Of a stretch of 12,806 nt of DNA, positions 1 through 6,426 are shown in pieces. Source of the stretch: JAUWOY01 sp034431315 (GTDB taxonomy: Bacteria; Chloroflexota; Anaerolineae; VGOG01); the NCBI GenBank assembly GCA_034431315.1, contig DAOUDK010000114.1, positions 1-12,806 of the forward strand, read 5' to 3'. Below the pieces are notes generated by a model. The model did not search any database. It saw nothing but the letters and a program-made list of their open reading frames with translations, and was not told the DNA's origin. Position numbers and translations under genes: made by a program. Position 1 is the stretch's first letter. Every line of letters begins with the position of its first letter.

Positions 1-1
1 C

Positions 2-97
2 CCTGAGTATGGCCCGTCTTCAGTTGACCCACCTATCTCGATCACACCTATGACGATCGTCAAGTTCCGCGCCATTGTCCCTGCTGCCGAGTGTTAA
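2..97 (+). other. Short open frame running in from the window edge (possible C-terminus of an upstream gene)
   Basis: This frame is open from the first bases of the window to a TAA at 95-97, about 31 codons, ending in ...KFRAIVPAAEC. It could be the tail of a gene lying to the left, or chance. I do not recognise the peptide. The base composition here is GC-rich, unlike the AT-richer start of the next gene, so a junction may lie near 97-121. Nothing else can be supported in the first 120 bases. Confidence 0.2.
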
Positions 98-120
98 TAT
101 GTCTGTAGACTTAACAAGTC

Positions 121-1173
121 ATGGGGCACTCAGAAACGGCGTTGGAGATGATGAAAAGAGCACTTGAAGTCGCTACTTCGGATTATATGAAGGGAGCAAT
201 TTTCCATAGAATGGGCATTATTTATCGTCGAGCAGGTAGAATAACCGAAGCGATAGAAAGCTTTGAGGAATATGATAAGTTAGGGGTAAAAGGAAAGGAA
301 GTGGAAAACCTTGTTGCCCTGGGAGATGCCTATAGATTTGCGAATATGTGGGATATGGCCTTTGCGAGGTATAAGAAAAGTATAGCAGTTCTCCGAAGCG
401 AATGGACCGAGGAAAAGCTTTCAAAGTATATGCATCTTCGAGGATTATTTGCTCAAAGTACATTTGCTTTGGGAAGAGCGTATCTTGAAAGAGGCGATCT
501 AGAAGAGGCTAAGCATCGCTTTGAGTACGCTGTTCAAGTATTTCGCGAAACAGAGAACGACTATTTGCTCGAAGTAGTAGTGTCATTGCTTGGTAGAGTT
601 TATCAAGCACAAGGCAAGTGGAAAGAGGCGGAACAGCGCTACCTTGAAAGTTATAGGTTAGCTCGCGGACAGAATCGGCTTCGACATGCTGCTGAAGCCT
701 TGATACTTCTTTGTGACATGCACACCGCTAAAGGCACCCTTGCCGAAATCCCTCTGTACGCCGAGGAGGCGGAGAGACTGACACGGGAGTACGAGTACTG
801 GGACCAGTTAGCGAAGCTAGGGTTGATACAGGCCAATGTGTTGCTTGATGAAGAAAAAAGCGAGGAGGCGTTCGCCAAATATGCTGAAGCAATGACCTTC
901 GCCCTGCGCTTTAACCGTTACCTGCTGGATGAGATGGTGGAGAAAATCATCGTTAAGTGTCAAGAGCACAGGGAACAAGGGAAAGAGATGCTGGAACGGC
1001 TCATCGAGTATTGGCAGACGGGGACGCTGGATGGGAAGCCGTTAGTGGAGGCGGAGAGGGAGGGGCGGGGGCGGGAGAAAGAGAATGGGAGGCCACAAAA
1101 GATGGTGGTGGAGCAACTGGAGGCATGGCTACGAACTCTAGAGGGGGAGAGCAATACCAATAACAAATGGTAG
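121..1173 (+). CDS. Tetratricopeptide (TPR) repeat protein, probably 5'-truncated
   Basis: A 350-residue soluble protein built of TPR-like helical hairpins, visible around residues 1-20, 26-58, 62-95, 110-185 and 228-275 (for example LGRAYLERGDLEEAKHRF and LGRVYQAQGKWKEAEQRY). The last 50 residues are charged and low-complexity. TPRs are protein-interaction scaffolds, and no catalytic domain is visible. The ATG at 121 opens directly on the second helix of a TPR unit (GHSETALEMMKRALEVA), an in-frame TAA lies at 112-114, and no Shine-Dalgarno sequence precedes the ATG. This suggests the fragment is the C-terminal part of a longer protein, perhaps a regulator like the SARP-TPR protein at the other end of the window. 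Codons are AT-rich up to roughly position 700 and GC-rich afterwards. There are no membrane segments or signal peptide. Its function is unknown and it may be a decaying gene. Confidence 0.6.
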   Translation: MGHSETALEMMKRALEVATSDYMKGAIFHRMGIIYRRAGRITEAIESFEEYDKLGVKGKEVENLVALGDAYRFANMWDMAFARYKKSIAVLRSEWTEEKLSKYMHLRGLFAQSTFALGRAYLERGDLEEAKHRFEYAVQVFRETENDYLLEVVVSLLGRVYQAQGKWKEAEQRYLESYRLARGQNRLRHAAEALILLCDMHTAKGTLAEIPLYAEEAERLTREYEYWDQLAKLGLIQANVLLDEEKSEEAFAKYAEAMTFALRFNRYLLDEMVEKIIVKCQEHREQGKEMLERLIEYWQTGTLDGKPLVEAEREGRGREKENGRPQKMVVEQLEAWLRTLEGESNTNNKW

Positions 1174-1273
1174 AGATGTTCGGCAAAAGGATATACGCTA
1201 CAGCGATGTCCTTGTCGAATGAGTGTATTGAGTGATCCAGTGGCATGCCAAAGATTTTCAAGTCTAATCAAAC

Positions 1274-1280
1274 AAAGGAG
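1274..1280 (+). promoter_or_regulatory. Ribosome binding site of the SHMT-GcvT fusion gene
   Basis: AAAGGAG lies 8 nt upstream of the ATG at 1289 and fixes that start. The 115-nt gap upstream of it contains no convincing sigma-70 promoter and no recognisable glycine riboswitch, although glycine genes are a common place for one. Confidence 0.8.
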
Positions 1281-1288
1281 TTTGCCAA

Positions 1289-4200
1289 ATGAAAACAGCA
1301 GAAAAAAACCAAGAATACTGGGACCTCGTCTTCGGCAAGGACCTGGCCGAGGTGGATCCCGATGTGGCCAACCTGATCGCTTTCGAGGAGGAGAGGCAGG
1401 CCAGGAAGTTGATCATGATCCCTTCTGAGAGCTACTGCCCGAAGCCGGTCCGCGAGGCGCTAGGGAGCGTTTTCAACAACATCTACGCCGAGGGGTATCC
1501 CCGCTTGCAGATGACCAGGGATGATGAAGAACTGCTGCTTCAGTTCGACCACGAGCTGGCCCACTACCGACGCTACGCAGACAGACGGTTCTATAAGGGC
1601 GTTGACTACGCGGACCTCGTCGAGTGCCTGGCTCAGCGGCGGGTGGCCGAGTGTTTCGCTAACGAGAGGGCGAGCGCGGACGAGATTTACGTGAACGTCC
1701 AGCCCCTCTCAGGCTCGCCCGCTAATCTGTCGGTCTATAGCGCTCTCCTCGACCCAGGCGACACCATCATGGGCCTGGCCCTCCCCCAGGGCGGACACCT
1801 CACCCACGGCAGCCCCTTCAACATCTCCGGCCGCCGCTACAACGTCGTCTCCTACGCCGCCAGCAGGGCCACTGAGAAGCTAGACTACGACGAGATCATG
1901 GAGCTGGCGCTCGAACACAGGCCCAAGATCATCGTGGGCGGATTCACTTCCTACTCCTGGGCCCCCGACTGGGAGAAGTTCCGCGAGATCGCCGACGCTT
2001 GCGGTGGACTGCTCATGGCCGACATCGCTCACACCGCAGGGCTGGCCATCGCCGGGGCCTACCCGAATCCCGTGGGCATCGCCGACGTCACTACCTTCAC
2101 CACCCACAAAACCTTCTTCGGCCCTCGCGGAGCGGCGATCATGACCACCGATGAGGACATGGCCGGGCTGATAGACAACGCTGTCTTCCCCGGCCGGCAG
2201 GGCGGACCCCACGTGCACAAGTTCGCAGCCATCGCAGTCGCCGCCCAGATAGCTCAAACAGATGCGTTCAAGCGGCTGCAACACAGGATCGTGGATAACT
2301 GCGTGGCCCTGGCCGAAGGGCTGCAGAAGCGCGGCCTGAAGCTGGCCTACGGCGGGACGAACACCCACCTGCTGGTCATTGACCTCAATCCCCTCAAGTC
2401 CGCCGCTGGTTTCCCCCTCAAGGGCGAGATAGCGGCCCGCATCCTCGACCTGGCAGGCATCGTGGTCAACAAGAATACCATCCCCGGCGATGCCGACGCC
2501 AGCGAGGCCAGCGGCATCCGTCTGGGAACGCCCTGGCTCACCCAGCGGGGAATGGGTGAAGCAGAGATGGACAAGATCGCCGAACTCATCCACCGCATCA
2601 TCGTCAACATCAAGCCCTTCACCTACATGGGGCTGACAGGGCCGCTGTGGAGAGGGAAGATAGACCTGGACATCCTGGAGAAAGTGAAGCTCGAGGTAGC
2701 AGAGCTGGCCAGCGGAGCCGAGGTCGAAACCCCGGCCCAGGGAATCGGCTACCCCCACTATTACTTCCTGCGTGAAACGTCGAGCGTGAAACGTGAAACG
2801 TCAGGCATGGGACTCCTGGAGGTGATCGGCGAGCGGGCGATGCCCTTCCTGCAGCAGGTATCTACCAACGATGTGTCGAAGCTCCATCCTGGCGAGGGCC
2901 AGCGTTCCTTCCTGCTGGACGCCAAGGGACAGCTCATTGATAGCATCGCCATCCTGCGCCTTGAGCCGGACCGATGGGGCCGTGACCACTACGTCGTGAT
3001 GACCAATCCCGCCAACACCGACAGGGTGAAGGCCTGGTTCCGCGGCCTGGGCGACGGCTACATCCTGTTCGACGAAGACGACATCTTCCGCAAGGTCGAG
3101 GGTCCGGTAGTGGTGAGGGAATTGGAAGTTGGAAGTTGGAAGTTGGAAGTTGGAAATGGGATACATCCAATCCCCAATATCCAATCTCTAATCTCCAATA
3201 TCCAACCTCCAACCTCCAACCTCCAACCTGCAACCGGCCTATCGCTTTACCAGGCAGGCCACGATTCCCTGTTCTGCGTCTCCAAGCCCTACTTCGTCGG
3301 ACAGAAGAGTCTGGAAAGCGTCCGGCCTAGGGTGGAGAAAGAAGAATGGCAATGGCAAGAGGGAGAAGGCGAGCTCAAGCGAACCTGCCTCTACGAAGAG
3401 CATCTGAAGCTGACCAAAAAGGTCATGCCCTTTGCCGGCTGGGAGATGCCGGTCTGGTACACCAGCGTCAGCGAGGAGCACAAAGCGGTGCGGGAAGCGG
3501 CGGGACTATTCGACGTCGCTCACATGGGCGTGCTGGAGGTGGCCGGCGAGCACGCCACCGCTTTCCTCGATGTTGTCACTTCCAACTACGTGCGCTGGAT
3601 AGGAGACGGCCAGTCCCAGTATGCCTATCTCCTCGACCCCGACGGCAACGTGATTGACGACGTGTTCATCTATCGTCGGGCGGCGGACCGCTACATGCTG
3701 GTGATCAATGCCTCCAACGCCGAGAAGGACCTGGCCTGGCTGAAGGCCGTCAACTCAGGCAAATACCTGATAGACAGAGAGCATCCGGACATTGAGATCG
3801 AAGGCCCTGCGGTCATCCGCGACCTGAAGCACCCCGCGTCCGGGGAGGACCAGCGGGTTGACCTGGCTATCCAGGGCCCCAATTCCCTGGCCATCCTCCA
3901 GAGCCTGACCGAGAGCAGAAGGCTGCGGGAGAAGCTAGCCAGGATCAGAAGAACGGAGTTCATCGAGACGGAGCTGGCGGGCATGGAGCTCATCGTGTCC
4001 CGCACCGGCTACACGGGGGAGGACGTCGCTTACGAGCTTTATGTGCACCCCGATAACGCCGCCAGGATGTGGAATCTGCTCCTGAGGAAGGGCGAGGATT
4101 ACGGCCTGAAACCAACGGGCCTCGCCGCAAGAGACTCAACCAGAACCGAGGCAGGCTTACCGCTGTACGGACACGATTTGGCTGGGCCATACAGCATCTC

Positions 4201-4603
4201 CCCCATCGAGGCTGGCTTTGGCCCCTACGTGAAGTTCCATAAGCCCTACTTCATCGGCAGGAAGGCCCTCCTGCAGAAAGAAGCCACCCGGAAGATGGAA
4301 GTGCTTCGTTTCCGGATGAACGAGAGGGGGGTGAGGATGGCCAAGCTGGGGGACGTGGTGGTTGACAAGAGGGGCAAATACATAGGCCGCGTCACCAGTT
4401 GCGCTCTGGACACCGAAGGCTTCCAGATCGGTTTGGCCTATGTGGACAAGAAATACAACCGGGAGGGAGTGCAAATCGGGATCATCCCCCTTCCCCACGC
4501 CAAAGTCCCGCCGGCCAAGCCGGTGGAAGAGCTGGCTTTAGGAGACAAAATGCTCCTCCACGAGCGAGCCACAGTCCTCACTCGCTTCCCCGAAGAAGAG
4601 TAG
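1289..4603 (+). CDS. glyA-gcvT: Serine hydroxymethyltransferase - degenerate GcvT-like segment - aminomethyltransferase (GcvT) fusion
   Basis: A 1104-residue cytosolic fusion. Residues about 15-445 are PLP-dependent SHMT, which interconverts serine + THF and glycine + 5,10-methylene-THF. The Schiff-base lysine is K274 in TTHKTFFGPRG, and other landmarks are IPSES, YAEGYP, ADIAHTAG and GIRLGTPWLTQRG. A stretch of about 30 residues (71-102) separates YAEGYP from YKGVDYADLVE, so this is a divergent SHMT type. Residues about 507-680 resemble half of a GcvT (STNDVSKLHPGEG, LLDAKGQLID, then KPYFVGQKSL). They carry Ser552 where GcvT has the second Asp of IDD, so this part is probably non-catalytic. 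Residues about 697-1098 form a complete GcvT (T-protein: releases NH3 from aminomethyl-lipoyl GcvH and makes methylene-THF), with FAGWEMP, FDVAHMG, IDD (D790, D791), SRTGYTGED, GLAARDSTRTEAG and KPYFIGRKAL. Repeat-encoded inserts occupy residues 495-506 and 612-649. There is no in-frame ATG between the middle segment and Met713, so the fusion looks real in this sequence. First gene of the gcv operon. Confidence 0.9.
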   Translation: MKTAEKNQEYWDLVFGKDLAEVDPDVANLIAFEEERQARKLIMIPSESYCPKPVREALGSVFNNIYAEGYPRLQMTRDDEELLLQFDHELAHYRRYADRRFYKGVDYADLVECLAQRRVAECFANERASADEIYVNVQPLSGSPANLSVYSALLDPGDTIMGLALPQGGHLTHGSPFNISGRRYNVVSYAASRATEKLDYDEIMELALEHRPKIIVGGFTSYSWAPDWEKFREIADACGGLLMADIAHTAGLAIAGAYPNPVGIADVTTFTTHKTFFGPRGAAIMTTDEDMAGLIDNAVFPGRQGGPHVHKFAAIAVAAQIAQTDAFKRLQHRIVDNCVALAEGLQKRGLKLAYGGTNTHLLVIDLNPLKSAAGFPLKGEIAARILDLAGIVVNKNTIPGDADASEASGIRLGTPWLTQRGMGEAEMDKIAELIHRIIVNIKPFTYMGLTGPLWRGKIDLDILEKVKLEVAELASGAEVETPAQGIGYPHYYFLRETSSVKRETSGMGLLEVIGERAMPFLQQVSTNDVSKLHPGEGQRSFLLDAKGQLIDSIAILRLEPDRWGRDHYVVMTNPANTDRVKAWFRGLGDGYILFDEDDIFRKVEGPVVVRELEVGSWKLEVGNGIHPIPNIQSLISNIQPPTSNLQPATGLSLYQAGHDSLFCVSKPYFVGQKSLESVRPRVEKEEWQWQEGEGELKRTCLYEEHLKLTKKVMPFAGWEMPVWYTSVSEEHKAVREAAGLFDVAHMGVLEVAGEHATAFLDVVTSNYVRWIGDGQSQYAYLLDPDGNVIDDVFIYRRAADRYMLVINASNAEKDLAWLKAVNSGKYLIDREHPDIEIEGPAVIRDLKHPASGEDQRVDLAIQGPNSLAILQSLTESRRLREKLARIRRTEFIETELAGMELIVSRTGYTGEDVAYELYVHPDNAARMWNLLLRKGEDYGLKPTGLAARDSTRTEAGLPLYGHDLAGPYSISPIEAGFGPYVKFHKPYFIGRKALLQKEATRKMEVLRFRMNERGVRMAKLGDVVVDKRGKYIGRVTSCALDTEGFQIGLAYVDKKYNREGVQIGIIPLPHAKVPPAKPVEELALGDKMLLHERATVLTRFPEEE
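2771..2805 (+). repeat. Five-unit CGTGAAA heptamer array inside the fusion gene
   Basis: Five consecutive 7-nt units: CGTGAAA, CGTCGAG, CGTGAAA, CGTGAAA, CGTCAGG. They encode residues 495-506 (RETSSVKRETSG), a linker between the SHMT domain and the GcvT-like segment. A perfect array would place TGA in frame in units 2 and 5, and those are exactly the two units that differ. I take it to be a short dispersed tandem-repeat element. Confidence 0.7.
3122..3235 (+). repeat. 114-nt two-armed heptamer element, in frame in the fusion gene
   Basis: The left arm (3122-3156) is five TTGGAAG-type heptamers, four perfect and the last ending AAA. A 9-nt gap (3157-3165) follows, then the right arm (3166-3235) of ten TCCAAYM-type heptamers, of which four in a row (3201-3228) are TCCAACC. 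The arms are largely complementary (TTGGA against TCCAA, 6 of 7 per unit), so a hairpin is possible. The total of 114 nt is 38 codons (residues 612-649). It interrupts the degenerate GcvT-like segment between VVREL and GLSLYQAGHD. Confidence 0.8.
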
Positions 4604-4606
4604 AAC

Positions 4607-4640
4607 GACCAATGACCAACTGACCAAGGACCATCCGACC
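4607..4640 (+). repeat. GACCAAT-type short tandem repeat in the gcvT-gcvH gap
   Basis: GACC recurs at 4607, 4614, 4622, 4629 and 4637, a spacing of 7, 8, 7 and 8 nt, and fills most of the 57-nt gap between the fusion gene and gcvH. It is another short degenerate repeat of the kind seen inside the neighbouring genes, here left non-coding. Confidence 0.5.
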
Positions 4641-4660
4641 AAAAGAAAGGAGACGCAAAG

Positions 4661-5059
4661 ATGAAATTAGACAAGGATTGCCACTACATGGAGACCCACG
4701 AATGGGTGCGGGTCGAGGGCGACCTGGCCACGGCGGGCATCAGCGATTACGCTCAGTCCCAGCTCTCCGATGTGGTCTACGTCGAGTTGCCTGAGGTAGG
4801 CGATGTCTTCGACCAGGGCGAAGTCTTCGCTGTTGTGGAGTCGGCCAAAACCGCTGCCGACGTCTACATGCCTATCAGTGGGGAGATCACTGAGGTCAAT
4901 GAGGCGCTATCCTCACCTCAGCTAGTCAACGAAGACCCCTTCGGCGAGGGCTGGTTCATCCGGTTCACCCCCAGCGACCTCTTGGAACTGGACGACCTGA
5001 TGACGCCTGAGGAATACCAGGAGCACGTGGCCAAAGAGGAAGAGGAAGGGGGACACTGA
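4661..5059 (+). CDS. gcvH: Glycine cleavage system H protein (lipoyl carrier)
   Basis: A 132-residue lipoyl-domain protein, the usual length for GcvH. It shuttles the aminomethyl group from P-protein to T-protein on a lipoyl-lysine and returns to L-protein for reoxidation. The lipoylation site is K63 in ESAKTAADVYMPISGEI; the family consensus is ESVKAASD. Other H-protein landmarks are HEWVRVEG (13-20), GISDYAQSQLSDVVYVELPEVG (26-47, with the usual LGDVV position written LSDVV) and NEDPFGEGWF (95-104). AAAGGAGA at 4646-4653 sits 7 nt upstream of the ATG. Its stop TGA shares one base with the gcvPA start (TGATG), which implies translational coupling. The C-terminus has an acidic tail (KEEEEGGH). 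No lipoate attachment enzyme is encoded in the window. Confidence 0.96.
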   Translation: MKLDKDCHYMETHEWVRVEGDLATAGISDYAQSQLSDVVYVELPEVGDVFDQGEVFAVVESAKTAADVYMPISGEITEVNEALSSPQLVNEDPFGEGWFIRFTPSDLLELDDLMTPEEYQEHVAKEEEEGGH

Positions 5060-6426
5060 TGTCCTACATCCCCCATACCGACTCCGACCGGGCGGCGATG
5101 CTAGCCGAGATCGGAGCAGAGACCGTCGGCGACCTCTTCCTGGATGTGCCAGAGAGCGTGCGCTATCCTGAGCTAAAGCTCCGCGATCCCCTATCCGAGA
5201 TGGAGATCCTGGGGGAACTGAGGGCCATGAGCGAGGAGAACGCCGATCTCGACCACCACGCCTGTTTCCTGGGCGCGGGGGCTTATAACCACTTCGTGCC
5301 CAGTGTAGTGGGTCACGTCATCGGTCGCTCCGAGTTCTACACCGCCTACACCCCCTACCAGCCTGAGATCAGCCAGGGCACGCTGCAGGCCATCTTCGAG
5401 TATCAGAGCATGGTCTGCGCCCTCACGGGCATAGATGTGGCCAACGCTTCCCACTACGATGGGGCCACCAGCCTGGCCGAAGCGGCCCTCATGGCGGTCA
5501 ACGTCTCCCGCGGTAAGCGACGCAAGATCATCGTCTCGTCTGCGGTGCACCCTGAGTACCGCGCCACCCTGCGCACCTACACGCGGGGCTCGGACCTGGC
5601 GGTCGTAGGCGATTTGGAAGTTGGAAGTTGGAAGTTGGAAATTGGAAGTCTGAAAGCCCTACTTGATGATAATACTGCCTGCCTGATCATCCAAAATCCA
5701 GACTTCTTCGGCCAGTTGCTGTCAGCGGATTCTGAGAACGGATTGAGCGGATTAGCTGATGCGGTACACGAGGCCGGGGCGCTTCTCGTAGTCGCGGTGG
5801 ATCCCATCTCCCTGGGCCTGTTCACGTCCCCCGGCGAATACGGGGCCGACATCGTGGTGGGCGAGGGGCAGCCGTTGGGCAATCCGCTCAACTTCGGCGG
5901 GCCCTATCTGGGCATCTTCGCCTGTCGGGAGAAGTACATGCGCAAGCTGCCGGGGCGACTGGTTGGCGAGACGGTTGACACCGAGGGGCGACGGGGCTTC
6001 GTCTTGACCCTGGCGACTCGTGAGCAGCACATCCGCCGCGAGAGGGCCACCTCCAACATCTGCACCAACCAGGCTCTCTGCGCTCTGGCAGCCGGGGCTT
6101 ACTTGGCCGCCATGGGAAAGAGTGGGCTGCGCAAGGTGGCCGAGCTTTGCTATCACAAGGCTCACTACGCCGCCAGGCGGATCGCTGCCATTCCCGGCTT
6201 CGAGCTGGCGGGAGATAGGCCGTTCTTCAAGGAGTTCGTCGTCCGCTGCCCCAGGCCGCCCAGCGAGATCAACGAAGCACTCCTGGAGAGAGGCATCATC
6301 GGCGGCTACGATCTGGGCCGCGACTATCCCCACCTGGAGAACTGCTTGCTCCTCTGCGTGACAGAGATGAACACCAGGGCTGAGATAGATCGCCTGGTGG
6401 AGGCTTTTGAGGAGGTGACGCCATGA
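5059..6426 (+). CDS. gcvPA: Glycine dehydrogenase (decarboxylating) subunit 1
   Basis: A 455-residue protein corresponding to the N-terminal half of one-chain P-protein, near the usual ~445-450 residues. With GcvPB it forms the glycine decarboxylase that passes the aminomethyl group to GcvH. Recognisable blocks are FLGAGAYNHFVPSVV (70-84), YTPYQPEISQGTLQ (97-110), HPEYRATLRTY (164-174), VVAVDPISLGL (244-254), GGPYLGIFA (280-288), LVGETVDTEGRRGFVLTL (301-318) and REQHIRRERATSNICTNQAL (321-340). Residues 186-197 (LEVGSWKLEIGS) are encoded by a five-unit TTGGAAG array and replace the usual variable stretch before LKALLDD. Residues about 220-232 (after NPDFFG) are also longer than in orthologues I remember. 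The ATG overlaps the gcvH stop, and its own stop overlaps the gcvPB start (ATGA). The fold remains intact around the insert. Confidence 0.95.
   Translation: MSYIPHTDSDRAAMLAEIGAETVGDLFLDVPESVRYPELKLRDPLSEMEILGELRAMSEENADLDHHACFLGAGAYNHFVPSVVGHVIGRSEFYTAYTPYQPEISQGTLQAIFEYQSMVCALTGIDVANASHYDGATSLAEAALMAVNVSRGKRRKIIVSSAVHPEYRATLRTYTRGSDLAVVGDLEVGSWKLEIGSLKALLDDNTACLIIQNPDFFGQLLSADSENGLSGLADAVHEAGALLVVAVDPISLGLFTSPGEYGADIVVGEGQPLGNPLNFGGPYLGIFACREKYMRKLPGRLVGETVDTEGRRGFVLTLATREQHIRRERATSNICTNQALCALAAGAYLAAMGKSGLRKVAELCYHKAHYAARRIAAIPGFELAGDRPFFKEFVVRCPRPPSEINEALLERGIIGGYDLGRDYPHLENCLLLCVTEMNTRAEIDRLVEAFEEVTP
5614..5648 (+). repeat. Five-unit TTGGAAG heptamer array inside gcvPA
   Basis: Five exact 7-nt units (35 nt): four TTGGAAG and one TTGGAAA in fourth position. 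They encode LEVGSWKLEIGS (residues 186-197). The array matches the left arm of the 3122-3235 element (five units, with one ending AAA), so the two are copies of the same family. Confidence 0.85.
6411..6418 (+). promoter_or_regulatory. Shine-Dalgarno sequence of gcvPB inside the gcvPA end
   Basis: GGAGGTGA is a near-perfect anti-16S match, 4 nt upstream of the gcvPB ATG at 6423 and within the last codons of gcvPA. It confirms that gcvPB starts at the ATGA overlap. Confidence 0.8.

Noticed and set aside
51..62. Perfect 12-bp palindrome TGACGATCGTCA
   Set aside because: About three perfect 12-bp palindromes are expected by chance in a window of this size, and nothing around it suggests an operator.
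1241..1250. Palindrome TGGCATGCCA upstream of the fusion gene
   Set aside because: Ten-base palindromes are common by chance (about a dozen expected in this window) and no promoter is recognisable beside it.
1228..1256. TTGAGT-N17-AAGATT as the gcv operon promoter
   Set aside because: Only 4 of 6 and 3 of 6 consensus matches; a hit this weak is expected by chance in this length.
1174..1288. Glycine riboswitch upstream of the gcv operon
   Set aside because: The gap is only 115 nt and I see none of the conserved glycine-aptamer core sequences; only an ordinary ribosome binding site is convincing.
1880..2758. 292-codon open frame on the - strand
   Set aside because: Antisense to the SHMT coding region with conserved active-site motifs on the + strand; the frame is open because of GC-rich codon bias and its product resembles nothing.
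3122..3235. CRISPR array or direct-repeat array with spacers
   Set aside because: The units are 7 nt with no spacers between them, the translation is in frame with a conserved enzyme, and no cas genes are present.
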